Positions 17,159 through 26,896 are shown, numbered from the stretch's first letter. The stretch: 64,000 bases of DNA from Leptolyngbya sp. SIO1E4 (GCA_010672825.2 JAAHFU020000001.1:682001-746000), one strand, 5' to 3'. Notes: generated by a model from the letters alone, not told the origin. Numbers and translations are program-made.

Positions 17159-17635
17159 ATGACAACCGCTGCAAAAAAGTTAGTGCCACCGTTTGACCGG
17201 GAAATTGCGATCGCTAAAGTTCGCATGGCCGAAGACGCCTGGAACAGCCGTGATCCGGATCGCGTCTCAATGGCTTACACCGAAGATAGCCACTGGCGCA
17301 ATCGGGCTGAAATTTTCCAAGGTCGCGAGGCGATTCGCGCCTTTCTCCGCCGCAAGTGGGACAAAGAACTCGACTATCGCCTGGTCAAAGAGATGTGGGC
17401 CTTCGGTGACAATCGCATTGCTGTGCGCTTTCAGTACGAATGGCGCGACGACGCCGGACAGTGGTACCGCGCCTACGGCAACGAAAACTGGGAGTTCGAC
17501 GAAAATGGCCTGATGCGTCGTCGCGAAGCCAGCATCAACGATCGCCCTATCCAGGCAGAAGAGCGTCGATTCCACTGGCCCGCCCCAGGCCCCAGACCGC
17601 AAGATCATCCAAGTCTAATTGATTCCCCTGTATAA
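17159..17635 (+). CDS. NTF2-like DUF1348 family protein
   Basis: A 158-residue member of the DUF1348 group of NTF2-like (SnoaL-type) proteins. Seen: the helix [20 protein letters not shown], then [14 protein letters not shown] and a C-terminal run of strands rich in Arg, Glu and Trp ([17 protein letters not shown]). Such folds form a cone-shaped pocket that serves as an enzyme active site or ligand-binding site; no activity is established for DUF1348. It follows cynS by 118 bp on the same strand, so a role in cyanate or nitrile-related metabolism is suggested by position only. Confidence 0.8.
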   Translation: MTTAAKKLVPPFDREIAIAKVRMAEDAWNSRDPDRVSMAYTEDSHWRNRAEIFQGREAIRAFLRRKWDKELDYRLVKEMWAFGDNRIAVRFQYEWRDDAGQWYRAYGNENWEFDENGLMRRREASINDRPIQAEERRFHWPAPGPRPQDHPSLIDSPV

Positions 17636-17689
17636 AAGGTTGGTGCTGACACAGATCTTTATAGCAAAAGGCAGAAAGCAATGCTGCCC

Positions 17690-18286
17690 TCAAAACCCAG
17701 AGCCTGGTTGCTGCAAAAACGCAACTTCAGCGGGGGTGCTGGGGCGATCCAGAATCCCGTTACGGTGAGGAAAGCGCCCAAACTGAGCAATCACATCCCG
17801 GTGCCGATAGGCATACTCCAGGGAAGCCTGTAGCTCCGGGGCCTCCTGCGTTAACGCTTCACTCAAGGCTACACATTGGTCTTGATGGGCAAGGTTTTCA
17901 CTATGCTCTAGAGGCAGGTAGAGAAACATGCGCTCCACCGGCAGCAAGGCACGATCATGACCTTGAGAAATTGCGGTTTGGGCTATGGAGAGGGCCTGCG
18001 GGTCAGCCTCAAAGCTTCTGGGCGTTCCCCGAAACATATTGCGCGGAAACTGATCTAGCAGCACGATGAGCGCTAGCACCCCCTTCGGCGTATGCCTCCA
18101 GTCATCGTAATTCCCTTGCCGTGCCTGCTCATAATCGGTCAGAAACTGCTCACGCACCCGCTGATCAAATTCAGGATCTTTGTGAAACCAGATGCGCCGA
18201 TGCTGCCCATATTCGCTCTCTGCCGCAGTGGGGTCATCAAACCAAAAGGTCAAGATTTTAGTGGCAGTTGCTGAAAGGGGGCTCAT
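17690..18286 (-). CDS. DUF924 family protein
   Basis: A 198-residue soluble alpha-helical protein of the DUF924 family, recognised from ILTFWFDDP near the start, the central VLLDQFPRNMFRGTPRSFEA and the C-terminal GRFPHRNGILDR. The family is TPR-like and widespread in bacteria and eukaryotes; its function is unknown. It is convergent with the DUF1348 gene (about 55 bp between stops) and is the downstream partner of the hypothetical gene at 18318-19613 on the same strand, 31 bp away. Confidence 0.85.
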   Translation of the reverse strand: MSPLSATATKILTFWFDDPTAAESEYGQHRRIWFHKDPEFDQRVREQFLTDYEQARQGNYDDWRHTPKGVLALIVLLDQFPRNMFRGTPRSFEADPQALSIAQTAISQGHDRALLPVERMFLYLPLEHSENLAHQDQCVALSEALTQEAPELQASLEYAYRHRDVIAQFGRFPHRNGILDRPSTPAEVAFLQQPGSGF

Positions 18287-18317
18287 TATTCTTAAGTCTT
18301 GTCCCTAGTCTTGTCCC

Positions 18318-19613
18318 TTAGTTGAACCATAGGGCAAATCCGACAAAGCGACCATTGAAAGAGTTCCACAGCCGTTGCCAGAATTCTGGCTGCGTCAGCG
18401 TTCCGTCTTCAAGGTAGGGGGCAGCCGCCGTTCCCTGCACCCAAAGTACTAAATCGGCCCCCTGCGGCTCCATGAAAACGCGATTGAGATTCACACCCAC
18501 GGGGCTATTTCCGCGCCAGAAGGGAACAAGTGTTTCCCCCGCTAGAATGCTGTCTGCTTCATCCAAAAAAGATAGCCACTGCTGCACCATCTCTTCGGTA
18601 ATGGTGACACCCGGGACGACCCCCGTCTGATTCGGGTTAGGAATCCATTCATGGTCATCATCGGTTTCTTGACCGTACAGCGCCCATGTCTCGCGACTAA
18701 GCTGAATCATTTGCTGCAGGTGCGCGATCGCGGCCTGGCTGCGATTTCTATCTTGTACCGGTAGTGCAACCAAATGAATGAACGCGGCTGCATCCATCAA
18801 TGAAATATAGCCTTCACTCAACTGATCTATGTTTCTCAGGAATGAATAAGACGTCTCTGGCTTCTCAAAAAACAGGTGAGCCGTGTGGTCAAACAACCTG
18901 GAATCATCATGGGCCAGGTAGAACTCGAGGAGCGCAGAGAGAAAATGACAATAGCCCCGCAGCCATTGCACATCTCCGGCATCCAGTTTGATCAAGAAGG
19001 TTTCGGCCTGCTCCGCCGTAATAGAAGCCCCTCGGTTTAGTTCAGCATAGATGCGCCACAAAGCTTCTGGGTCGCTGCCTTGTCCGTCTGCATCAAAATC
19101 CAGATAGGCTCTCCCAAAATACACCCCCAGCTGGACGGTTTCACTTTGGATTTGAGACAGCGTCTCCTCGGCGGTCGTCAGGTTCTCAACAAACGTCTCA
19201 AGACTTTGTCGGAAGTCACGGTTGCTAATGGGCTCGGGGTCAGGGTTGAGCGGCACTGGCAACCGCAAAAATGGAATAATCTGACTAAACCAGTTCTGGG
19301 AATTCAGGCCATATTGATACCAGGATTGCCCAAAGGTTTGCACGGCATCGGCAAATTGCAGAAAGCCCACGGCAAAGCGCAGATCATCATCGTCTGGGCT
19401 AACATGCAGTTCTATGGCGAGTTCCGTAACCCCGTCTGAGATGTTGGCGTCTGCTAAGTAAGCGTTGACGCGTTCCTCAAGGGTGGCTTGGGAGGCCTGA
19501 GCCTCTTGAGGGTTGATGCGATCGAGCGTTAACGAGAGCCCCACCACCAAGACCGCTAGCACCCCAATACACACCGCCCAGAGAACCCGATAGCGCCTGC
19601 TGACTTGCGGCAT
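18318..19613 (-). CDS. Hypothetical membrane-anchored or exported protein
   Basis: A 431-residue protein that I do not recognise. The N-terminus has a positive start (SRRYR) and one hydrophobic segment (about residues 10-30: VLWAVCIGVLAVLVVGLSL), so it is exported or anchored with the rest outside the cytoplasm. The remainder is acidic and helical, with a DFDADGQGSD patch (about 173-182) that resembles a calcium-binding loop, and aromatic-rich surroundings. Possible TPR-like helical repeats are only an impression. It is upstream of the DUF924 gene on the same strand. The coding frame is long and uninterrupted, so it is a real gene; its function is unknown. Confidence 0.75.
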   Translation of the reverse strand: MPQVSRRYRVLWAVCIGVLAVLVVGLSLTLDRINPQEAQASQATLEERVNAYLADANISDGVTELAIELHVSPDDDDLRFAVGFLQFADAVQTFGQSWYQYGLNSQNWFSQIIPFLRLPVPLNPDPEPISNRDFRQSLETFVENLTTAEETLSQIQSETVQLGVYFGRAYLDFDADGQGSDPEALWRIYAELNRGASITAEQAETFLIKLDAGDVQWLRGYCHFLSALLEFYLAHDDSRLFDHTAHLFFEKPETSYSFLRNIDQLSEGYISLMDAAAFIHLVALPVQDRNRSQAAIAHLQQMIQLSRETWALYGQETDDDHEWIPNPNQTGVVPGVTITEEMVQQWLSFLDEADSILAGETLVPFWRGNSPVGVNLNRVFMEPQGADLVLWVQGTAAAPYLEDGTLTQPEFWQRLWNSFNGRFVGFALWFN

Positions 19614-19935
19614 CTTGTGACTCCTTGCTTAAGTGACGAATGATTCTCTAACCAGGGGTGGAACAGGCCTGACTTAGAGGCAGTGGACAAGGCCACTCTT
19701 CTGAATATCAAGGTGTTGGCCAACGCCCGCCCTAAACCCCATACCCTGTCTTGACCCAGCTGTTCTGGACTCACTGAACAAGGCGATATAGAGTTTCTAA
19801 TCAGATGCAATGCACCCTAGATCCGAATCCAGAGCCCCCGCCTAAATCCAGGCATATCGTACTTGGCTGCGCAGGGCCGCAGGGCATTTCAGCTGCAAGC
19901 CTCAGGGAAGGCACTTTTAGGAAATTTTTAGCGCT
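19614..19935. other. Intergenic stretch between thyX and the exported hypothetical gene
   Basis: About 320 bp without a convincing gene. A small hairpin AGTGG-ACAAGG-CCACT lies near 19682-19697. Open frames here have no recognisable motif. It should hold the end of the thyX transcript and the promoter of the gene ending at 18318; no clear promoter was identified. Confidence 0.35.
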
Positions 19936-20658
19936 TTATGGGGCCAACCGAGCCTTTTTCAACCGATTGTCTTTATACCAGTCCGCGATCGCGGGTACCC
20001 AGGCTTCAAAGTGGGGCCAAATCACCTCACACATCTTCTGGGCCTCTAATTGAGCATCGGCTTTCCACCGCAGATCCAGCAAGTGCATCAAAGCGCGAAC
20101 GTTGGCAGACATCACCCAGTGCTGGCGTACGTCAAAGGGAATCACCCCCCGCGCATGTTCTTCAGCAAACCCGGCCGCAATTTTATCGCTGTAGCGGTGG
20201 CAAGCTTGCAGGCACCACTCAACGTCTTGCTGGCGTTCTGTAACGGTGTATTCATATTTTTTGCCCTGGCGATCGCTGTAAGCCCCCGCTGGCCGTAGAT
20301 AAAACACCTCTTCTACATCCCGCTTGCCATTAACCACATCAAGAATGCGGCTCCCCGTATAGCGAAAGCTCTGAACATCGAAGCTGACCCCCACGCGATG
20401 GGTTCGAATCTGCTGCATCGTGCTGTGGGGAAACCAGCCCACATTCAGCACCATTTGGGGATGTTCTAGGGGCCCATAGTGTCCCCGCCCCCCTTTCAGC
20501 AGATTTTTGACGACAAGCTCACCGCATTTTTCCTCCTCTGGCCACTGGTCTCGTCCGTGGGCAACGAACCCTTCGGCGTAGTCTTGGTGCATGCCAGCGT
20601 AGATTGTTTGCTGAGGGTTGGGGGTTTGGGAAATAACCTCAACGGTGAAGCGATCCAT
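19936..20658 (-). CDS. thyX: Flavin-dependent thymidylate synthase
   Basis: A 240-residue ThyX, which makes dTMP from dUMP using methylene-tetrahydrofolate and FAD-mediated hydride transfer from NADPH. Seen: the signature RHRxxSxxxxSxRY as RTHRVGVSFDVQSFRY (residues 85-100), upstream HPQMVLNVGWFPHS and downstream DVRQHWVMSANVRAL, which form the FAD/dUMP site. The length is normal. This is the usual thymidylate synthase of many cyanobacteria lacking ThyA. It stands alone on the minus strand, with the armadillo-like protein gene next upstream. Confidence 0.95.
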   Translation of the reverse strand: MDRFTVEVISQTPNPQQTIYAGMHQDYAEGFVAHGRDQWPEEEKCGELVVKNLLKGGRGHYGPLEHPQMVLNVGWFPHSTMQQIRTHRVGVSFDVQSFRYTGSRILDVVNGKRDVEEVFYLRPAGAYSDRQGKKYEYTVTERQQDVEWCLQACHRYSDKIAAGFAEEHARGVIPFDVRQHWVMSANVRALMHLLDLRWKADAQLEAQKMCEVIWPHFEAWVPAIADWYKDNRLKKARLAP

Positions 20659-20767
20659 AGGGCTTGAGAGATGAACGACAGGAACAGTCAGGCGAATGAT
20701 AGCTTTGTTCAGTACTACGTATCTTTTCTCTCAGAAATCCCTTGAATGGAAGAGACCGGTGAATTTC

Positions 20768-21604
20768 TTAAGGTTCCACATACTCCACCGATCGCGACAC
20801 CTCAACCGGGGTTGGGCGCGGCATCAGCGGTTGCATCGCTGGCCGACCGGCTGATAGCTGGGGTTTGGGCTGCAGCGCTTTCAACCCTTCAATCAGCGCA
20901 ACTCGCACCAGCGGTTCTGACTCATGGGTCAACATCACTCGAAAGCAGTCAATCAGGTGCGATCGCACCGTGACGGTCGTCCCTGGTAGATAATTAGCGG
21001 CCCCGGCTTCACTGAGGCTCCAACGCAGCAGGGTACGAACGGCCAGCAGTCTTTTTAAGGCGTCTTGGGCCGTCAGGTTTTGCCACTGCACATCCAAATT
21101 ATGCGTCGAAGCATCCGCCGTATTCGTCATAGATAGGGCAGAGGGTTCCGGGGGGGCTGACGGGGCTGGCGCTGATTTCCGCGTCAGCAACACCACATTC
21201 AGAAGCCCCAGCCCGATTAGAGCGGTTGCGGCCCAACGCCCCCCTAATTCTGACCAGGCTGCCGCCAAACCGTAGGTACCCGCAAACGCCAGAATTGTCG
21301 CTCCTAGTGGGGTTTTACCCACTTGCAAGAAGGGGGTACAAAGGCGATTACACAAGGATTCCAAGGTTGCCCAACGAACTCGATACCCCGCCGTCACAAG
21401 ACGGTAGGTGAGGGTACTCACCGCGATCGCCAGCAACAGCTTGCCATCCACCAGCGCTGCCAACCACGCCAACAGGAACCAGCGCCCATACCGGTTCACG
21501 AAATGGGCGTTCTGTTGATAAACCCGAATTGCAGTCGCCCCTAAGGGCTGATTCAGTTGCCTTGCCACCCGGTCAATCCGTTCCTCTGACGATGCCTGTG
21601 CCAC
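20768..21604 (-). CDS. Conserved cyanobacterial membrane protein (armadillo-fold-like C-terminus)
   Basis: A 278-residue protein with an N-terminal soluble helix, hydrophobic segments around residues 42-62 and 100-140 (RWFLLAWLAALVDGKLLLAIAV, ILAFAGTYGLAAA) and a soluble helical C-terminal part (from ~165). The latter contains ALKRLLAVRTLLRWSLSEAG and EPLVRVALIEGLKAL, which look like armadillo/HEAT-type helices. Related proteins in cyanobacteria are often labelled armadillo-type fold proteins without a function. It is upstream of thyX on the same strand, about 110 bp away. A role is not known. Confidence 0.65.
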   Translation of the reverse strand: MAQASSEERIDRVARQLNQPLGATAIRVYQQNAHFVNRYGRWFLLAWLAALVDGKLLLAIAVSTLTYRLVTAGYRVRWATLESLCNRLCTPFLQVGKTPLGATILAFAGTYGLAAAWSELGGRWAATALIGLGLLNVVLLTRKSAPAPSAPPEPSALSMTNTADASTHNLDVQWQNLTAQDALKRLLAVRTLLRWSLSEAGAANYLPGTTVTVRSHLIDCFRVMLTHESEPLVRVALIEGLKALQPKPQLSAGRPAMQPLMPRPTPVEVSRSVEYVEP

Positions 21605-21702
21605 AGTGTATATAAAAACTGCGCTCTGGTATGCTCACACAGTCGTAAACCTGCCGCAAGCTACCGGCAACTTAATTTACTTAATTTACCTTTACGCCCA
21701 CG

Positions 21703-23112
21703 CTACGCAATGCCCAGGGCCATTAAGACAAATCGCAAAACAAAAACAGCCGCCAGACCCCAAATTATCCAGCTCAGTTCATGGGCTTTGCCTTGAAAGG
21801 ATTTCACCAGCGGGTAGGCAATAAAGCCCACTGCCAGCCCTTCGGCAATCGAAAACGTGAGTGGCATCAGCAAAACAGTGAGAAAACAGGGAATCGACTC
21901 AGCCGGATCCGACCATTGAATCGTGGTCACGCTGCTCATCATCAACACCCCCACCATCAATAACGCAGGTGCCGTCGCATAGCCCGGAATCGCAGACAGC
22001 AGGGGAATAAAAAAGATCGCCAGCACAAAGCATAGTGCCGTGACGACCGCCGTAAACCCTGATCGGCCCCCTTCTGCGATTCCCGAGGCAGACTCAATGT
22101 AGCTGGTTACGGTGGAGGTGCCTAAAATTGCCCCTGCCGTGGTGCCAACCGCATCTGCCATCAGGGCTTGATTGGCTCTGGGCAGTTGGCCATCTGCTTG
22201 AATGTACCCAGCCTGAACGCCAATCCCCGATAGGGTTCCAATCGTGTCAAATAAGTCCACAAATAGGAAGACAAACATGACCACGATAAAGTTGGCAATT
22301 CCGGCAGTCCCGATTTGACCTAATCCAACAAACGCTTGCCCAAAGATATGTCCAGGCCACAGCGGTAGGCCCACAATGCCCTCGGGCCAGGGGGTGATGC
22401 CCACAATCCAACCCAAAATGGCGGTTGCCAAGATTCCCCATAGCAGGGCACCTCTAACCCGGCGCGCTAAGAAGGCGGCGGTGATCAAAATTCCTAACAA
22501 AGCCATCAATGTTTCAGGCCGTCCCAAGTTTCCCAGGGCGGTCTTGGTCGCCTCAGAGGCCACAATGATCCCGGCTCCCCCAAAGTCAGGGTCGCCAGCC
22601 AGGGCAATATACGCAATGAACAAGCCAATCCCAGCTGCCGTTGCCCGCTTCAAGCAGTCGGGAATCGCTTTGATGATGGCGGCCCGCAAGTTGGTCAGGG
22701 TTAAGCCAATGAAAATCAAGCCTTCTATAAACACAGCTGCCAGAGCGACTCGCCAGTCAAGGCCCAGCCCGAGCACAACCGAAAAGGTAAAAAAGGCGTT
22801 GAGCCCCATCCCAGGGGCAAGGGCGATGGGATATTTCGCGACGACACCCATAATCAGGGTTGCGATCGCAGCAGAAATCCCGGTTGCAACCACTAACTCT
22901 CCGAATAGGTCGCCACTCTCGGTCAAAAAGATCGCATCCGACAGAATGCCAGGGTTAACCACCAGAATGTAGGCCATGGTGATGAAGGTCGTAACCCCCG
23001 CCACAATCTCAGTGCGCAGATTGGTGCCCAACGACTCGAAGCCAAAAAAGCGGGAGACCGCTCCAGCAGTCTGCATGGGAGCCGGAGACGATCCAGAAGA
23101 CTGATTGCTCAT
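21703..23112 (-). CDS. NCS2 family purine permease (AzgA/PbuG type)
   Basis: A 469-residue membrane transporter from the ATG at 23112 (MSNQSSGSS). Seen: GFESLGTNLRTEIVAGVTTF near the start, the NPGIL motif, NAFFTFSVVLG (helix 3) and a GTLSGIG segment; about 12 to 14 membrane spans. This is the guanine/adenine/hypoxanthine proton symporter branch (AzgA-like) rather than the uracil branch. An in-frame extension to 23265 reads as non-coding (charged and unlike the family), so the internal ATG is preferred. It probably salvages purines from outside. It is divergent from msrA. Confidence 0.9.
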   Translation of the reverse strand: MSNQSSGSSPAPMQTAGAVSRFFGFESLGTNLRTEIVAGVTTFITMAYILVVNPGILSDAIFLTESGDLFGELVVATGISAAIATLIMGVVAKYPIALAPGMGLNAFFTFSVVLGLGLDWRVALAAVFIEGLIFIGLTLTNLRAAIIKAIPDCLKRATAAGIGLFIAYIALAGDPDFGGAGIIVASEATKTALGNLGRPETLMALLGILITAAFLARRVRGALLWGILATAILGWIVGITPWPEGIVGLPLWPGHIFGQAFVGLGQIGTAGIANFIVVMFVFLFVDLFDTIGTLSGIGVQAGYIQADGQLPRANQALMADAVGTTAGAILGTSTVTSYIESASGIAEGGRSGFTAVVTALCFVLAIFFIPLLSAIPGYATAPALLMVGVLMMSSVTTIQWSDPAESIPCFLTVLLMPLTFSIAEGLAVGFIAYPLVKSFQGKAHELSWIIWGLAAVFVLRFVLMALGIA

Positions 23113-23376
23113 AAGGAAACACCCGATACCTAACAGGGAAGCAGTTTTTTTGATGAGGCATCGGCATTGTATTACACCACCCTGCCGATGACTGTTTTTC
23201 CGATACCGTTCAGGGCGTTTCTCACGCAGGCTGATATTGATTTGCAGAATTATTGCGATAGACAAACAGCGGGTGTCCCCGTCCTCAGGTCCCTCTCAGT
23301 CGTTTCTTAAAACGTTAAATAAGCGCTTGGCTTATAGTGAAAAAGAGGCACTTTAACCAGTTAACCAGTTACACCC

Positions 23377-24030
23377 ATGGTCCTATTTGGCTTTGGCAAA
23401 AAGCTTTCCCTTCCGAGTCCGGATGACGCGCTGCCTGGTCGCAGCGAACAGATGCCGGTTCCCGAAAAGCATTACGTGAATGGCAACCCCCTCAAACCGC
23501 CCTTCCCAGAAGGTCTGGAAACGGTGGTTGTAGGCATGGGCTGTTTTTGGGGTGCAGAGCGCAAGTTCTGGCAAACCGATGGCGTATACACAACCGCTGT
23601 GGGCTATGCAGCAGGGTATACCCCTAACCCCACTTATCGAGAAGTGTGTACTGGCATGACCGGCCATAACGAAGTGGTGCTTGTAGTCTTTGACCCGAAT
23701 GTGATTTCCTACGAAGGCATCCTGAAGGTTTTTTGGGAAAGCCACGACCCAACCCAGGGAATGCGCCAAGGCAACGATGCGGGCACTCAGTATCGCTCAG
23801 GAATTTACGTTTATTCTGAAGCGCAGCGTCAGTTGGCAGAAACCTCTCGGGATGCATATCAAGCTCAGCTCAGAAAGGCTGGATACGGTGACATCACCAC
23901 TGAGATTTTGGATGCACCTGAGTTTTACTACGCTGAACAGTATCACCAGCAGTATCTTGCCAAGAACCCGGGTGGGTACTGCGGTCTTGGCGGCACTGGG
24001 GTAACCTGTCAAACCGGGCTAAGCGTGTAG
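23377..24030 (+). CDS. msrA: Peptide methionine (S)-S-oxide reductase
   Basis: A 217-residue MsrA that reduces methionine-S-sulfoxide in proteins using thioredoxin. The active-site motif [11 protein letters not shown] is at about residues 55-65; the Glu in that motif and downstream YRSGIY and EQYHQQYL segments are as expected. The C-terminal part holds cysteines ([11 protein letters not shown]) that may resolve the sulfenic acid. The N-terminal ~45 residues are typical of the cyanobacterial form. No MsrB domain is fused. A possible terminator lies near 24205. Confidence 0.95.
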   Translation: MVLFGFGKKLSLPSPDDALPGRSEQMPVPEKHYVNGNPLKPPFPEGLETVVVGMGCFWGAERKFWQTDGVYTTAVGYAAGYTPNPTYREVCTGMTGHNEVVLVVFDPNVISYEGILKVFWESHDPTQGMRQGNDAGTQYRSGIYVYSEAQRQLAETSRDAYQAQLRKAGYGDITTEILDAPEFYYAEQYHQQYLAKNPGGYCGLGGTGVTCQTGLSV

Positions 24031-24350
24031 CGTCAAGGCCCGTTAAATCAGGCAATTTCTGGGAGACCCATAACCAACATCAACAGGGCAGATTTAGCGA
24101 GACTCAAATTTTCGTCGTTAAGGAGATTTCTCGTTAACAAGATACCGGTACGAGCGGGGTTCGCTGGCACCTATCGGTAGTGAGGATTGAATTCTGGCTA
24201 AACCTGCCCCAACGAGCGGGGCATTCTCTTTCTCAGAAAATTGCCTAAGAGCACGTGAGTGTCATAACTCATTTTAATGGGTTTTCTCAATGAGCCCGCA
24301 GTTGACTTGTGGGCAGACGGACAACAGAGTCGAAATATCAGCACTAAACT
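24031..24350. other. Intergenic stretch downstream of msrA
   Basis: About 320 bp between the convergent msrA and protein kinase genes. It contains the GC-rich hairpin at 24205-24223 (listed separately). The rest is not obviously coding and no further motif is seen. Confidence 0.4.
24205..24223 (+). terminator. Possible terminator hairpin after msrA
   Basis: Stem TGCCCC (24205-24210) pairs with GGGGCA (24218-24223) across the loop AACGAGC and is followed by the pyrimidine-rich TTCTCTTTCTC. It could end the msrA transcript, although it lies 175 bp after the stop and the T-run is interrupted. Confidence 0.4.
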
Positions 24351-25649
24351 TTACGACTTCAGCCGCTTCAAGTGATCCGATATCTCCCGTGCCAGCCATA
24401 GCTGCTCGACTCGACTCAGTGCTAACCCAAATGGGTACTTGCCTTCTCCTTTGCAGATAAAATACACAACTGCACTTTCATCTTCCAGACTCAGATCAAG
24501 TTCAACGCGATCGACTATCGAAATCGGCTTTTGATGATGACTCACGCTGACCCCTAAAAAGGTTCGGCGCATATGTAACGCTTTTGAATCAATTTCGATG
24601 GATTCACGGCTGGTGATCGCAGCAGTGGCAGACCTTAACAGCAGCAAACCTGGAATTCCAAACAACAAAAATGTAATGGGGTTGTTTAATCCAATAAGCG
24701 TTAAAAATATTCCTAGCAGCGTTTTTGGGACAGCAATCTGAGATTTAACTGGATAGGTTGCTTTTAACTCCTGGGCAGCTCTTTTCAAGGTAATCCGCTT
24801 GTGGGCAAGAGATTGGTATTTGAGTTCGATGTTGGAGGGTGATGACGGTGACAATGCCTCCAAGGCTGCTTGGGCTGAGGAGAAACGATCTTCAAAGGCA
24901 GGTTCTAAAAGTTTCTCTAGCCAACTGGCAAACTGCCCAGACAGATGAACCTGGGAGCGAAAATCAATCCGCATCCGATATTGAGGCAACAAGTCAGGGG
25001 ATTGGTGCGTTAATAGAAATAACAGCGTGGCCCCTAAACCATACAAGTCAGATGCTGCAGAAACCTGCCCTCGCATTTGTTCTGGGGGCATATACCCTAG
25101 GGTGCCAACAAAAGTACCACTCCCCATGAGAGTTTGCCGGTAAACTTCTTGCACTGAGCCAAAATCAACCAAGAAGATTTGACCTTCTGGGTGATAGATA
25201 ACGTTTTCTGGCTTAATGTCTCGGTGGATAACCGGTGGATTCAGGGTATGTAAATAGTTCAGAACATTGAGAACCTGCTGAGCAATTTGCTTGACTTTTT
25301 CTTCATCGAACCGCCACCCCTTTTTAACCAAATCAGCTAAAGATCCGCCTGGAATAAGTTCTCGAATGAGATAAAAACGCCGATCTTCAGCTGTGTCAAC
25401 GTAAAAGAAATTCAGGTATTGAGGGATACTTGGATGGTTAAGCGTTTGAAGAATTCTAGCCTCGCGTTCAAATAACTCCAGAATTTTCCATTCACCGATT
25501 TGTCTGAGAGAGAGTACTTTGACGGCAACTCGATCGCCGTTCGTGAGATCTTTTGCCTCATAGGTCGCCCCCATGCCCCCTTGACCCAGCAAAGATATCA
25601 CTTGATAGCGATCGCTAATCGTATCGTTTGGTATGTGTGGTAGTTCCAT
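24351..25649 (-). CDS. Ser/Thr protein kinase, membrane-anchored
   Basis: A 432-residue Hanks-type kinase. Seen: the glycine-rich loop LLGQGGMGATYEA (20-32), the catalytic lysine in VAVKVL (Lys44), HRDIKPENV (catalytic loop, ~142-150), DFGSV in place of the usual DFG-L (activation start) and GTLGYMPPEQ. The kinase domain ends near 270. Two hydrophobic stretches around 308-335 (TLLGIFLTLIGLNNPITFLLF, then GIPGLLLL) anchor it, and a C-terminal ~90-residue soluble domain follows. This layout matches cyanobacterial SpkB/SpkF-like kinases. Substrates are unknown. Confidence 0.9.
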   Translation of the reverse strand: MELPHIPNDTISDRYQVISLLGQGGMGATYEAKDLTNGDRVAVKVLSLRQIGEWKILELFEREARILQTLNHPSIPQYLNFFYVDTAEDRRFYLIRELIPGGSLADLVKKGWRFDEEKVKQIAQQVLNVLNYLHTLNPPVIHRDIKPENVIYHPEGQIFLVDFGSVQEVYRQTLMGSGTFVGTLGYMPPEQMRGQVSAASDLYGLGATLLFLLTHQSPDLLPQYRMRIDFRSQVHLSGQFASWLEKLLEPAFEDRFSSAQAALEALSPSSPSNIELKYQSLAHKRITLKRAAQELKATYPVKSQIAVPKTLLGIFLTLIGLNNPITFLLFGIPGLLLLRSATAAITSRESIEIDSKALHMRRTFLGVSVSHHQKPISIVDRVELDLSLEDESAVVYFICKGEGKYPFGLALSRVEQLWLAREISDHLKRLKS

Positions 25650-25772
25650 GCATCCGATATCGTAACCGACCCCAATGATGTCTCAGCACCAGTGATGTCT
25701 CAGCATCAGTTGACGCGTTAATGTCGCGCGCCCGATCCCCCACCCTGAGCCTCATCCTGTATCTCGGTCAGG

Positions 25773-26747
25773 TTAATTATCTCCCCTGCCCCGCCGCCGC
25801 AGGCGATCCAGTTCTTGTTGCAGGTCTGTCAGTTCTTGACGGAGTCGATCTACCTCGCTAGTGGCAGGTTGACTGTTGACATCCACGGCCCCTTCAGCGG
25901 GCGATCGCGCATAGTTGCCCGCTTTAATCCGGTAATATTCATCAGAGTTAGCCCAGGTTTTGAGATAGTAGAGGCGATCTACTGGAAAGGGATGGCTGAG
26001 CATCGGCCCTTGTCCCCCGTTGTATAGCAGAAACTTATACACCTGGCTCAGGCCGTCTTCATCCAGGTTCTGATAGGTTTCGGCCTGCTTCTCAAAAGCT
26101 CTGAAATCTACTTCGTGGGCAAAGCGATGGCTGCCCCCAGCAACACGCATCATGGTTTGGCCCACAAGTTGCCAGTTATCTGTCACCAGTAAGGCCGCGC
26201 GATCGCTGGAAAGCTCAGCCATACGTCGCCACTCATAAAAAGCGTAGATTAGGCCGCTGCTGATAACGTTGCCAATGCCAAAGGTGAGTTCGCCAATGAC
26301 GGCGGCAGTATTCATGGCCCACATGGCCATCTGGGTGAGGGTGGTGTGACCACATTTGATATGCCCTAACTCATGGGCCATCACCGTTCGAATTTCTTCA
26401 TCACTCAGCAGATCCAGCAATCCTGTATTGACGACAACACAAGGATTCTCTTCTCCCAAAGAATAGCTGTTTACCAAGGGGTTTTGAGCCACAAACAGCG
26501 TGGGTTCAGGATGAACATCCAGCGCCTGCACGCACTCCCGAAACATGTGATAAAGCGTCGAATACTGTTGCGGCCCAACTTGAATAGAATTGCCCATCAG
26601 GTAAACGAACTGTGGGCGCTCGTATATAAATTCGACAAACTTGCGCGCCACCATATCGAAGCCAGGCACGCTCCGCAAGGCTTCTTCTGCCTGTTTGTCG
26701 AGGGGGTGGCGAAAGGCGTCGCGGCTAATTCCAGGATAGTCAGGCAT
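25773..26747 (-). CDS. M48 family zinc metallopeptidase
   Basis: A 324-residue peptidase from the ATG at 26747 (MPDYPGISRDAFRHPLD), the start typical for this cyanobacterial group; the frame is open to 26801. The zinc-binding HELGH motif is at residues 125-129, with the third ligand expected in the helix around ELSSDRAALL. A hydrophobic stretch (MAMWAMNTAAVIGELTFGIG) follows the motif. The C-terminus is a charged coiled-coil (RLRQELTDLQQELDRLRRRG). It is similar to HtpX/Ste24-like proteases that act in membrane protein quality control, though without the multiple spans of HtpX. Confidence 0.88.
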   Translation of the reverse strand: MPDYPGISRDAFRHPLDKQAEEALRSVPGFDMVARKFVEFIYERPQFVYLMGNSIQVGPQQYSTLYHMFRECVQALDVHPEPTLFVAQNPLVNSYSLGEENPCVVVNTGLLDLLSDEEIRTVMAHELGHIKCGHTTLTQMAMWAMNTAAVIGELTFGIGNVISSGLIYAFYEWRRMAELSSDRAALLVTDNWQLVGQTMMRVAGGSHRFAHEVDFRAFEKQAETYQNLDEDGLSQVYKFLLYNGGQGPMLSHPFPVDRLYYLKTWANSDEYYRIKAGNYARSPAEGAVDVNSQPATSEVDRLRQELTDLQQELDRLRRRGRGDN

Positions 26748-26896
26748 GGGGGTTTCCAGAGCGAGTAAGGTTGGGACAAGTTGCTTTTTTAGTCTAAACA
26801 ACCTTCACAGGGGAAGAGAGATAGAAGTCCCGGAGCATAATCATCGCTCAACCAACTGAGCCAAGAGGCGTACGATCCCAAAACGACTTTCACTGC

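Noticed and set aside
20395-20412. GGTTCGAATC as a possible tRNA T-loop
   Set aside because: It lies inside thyX, codes for the conserved signature region and has no cloverleaf partner sequence.
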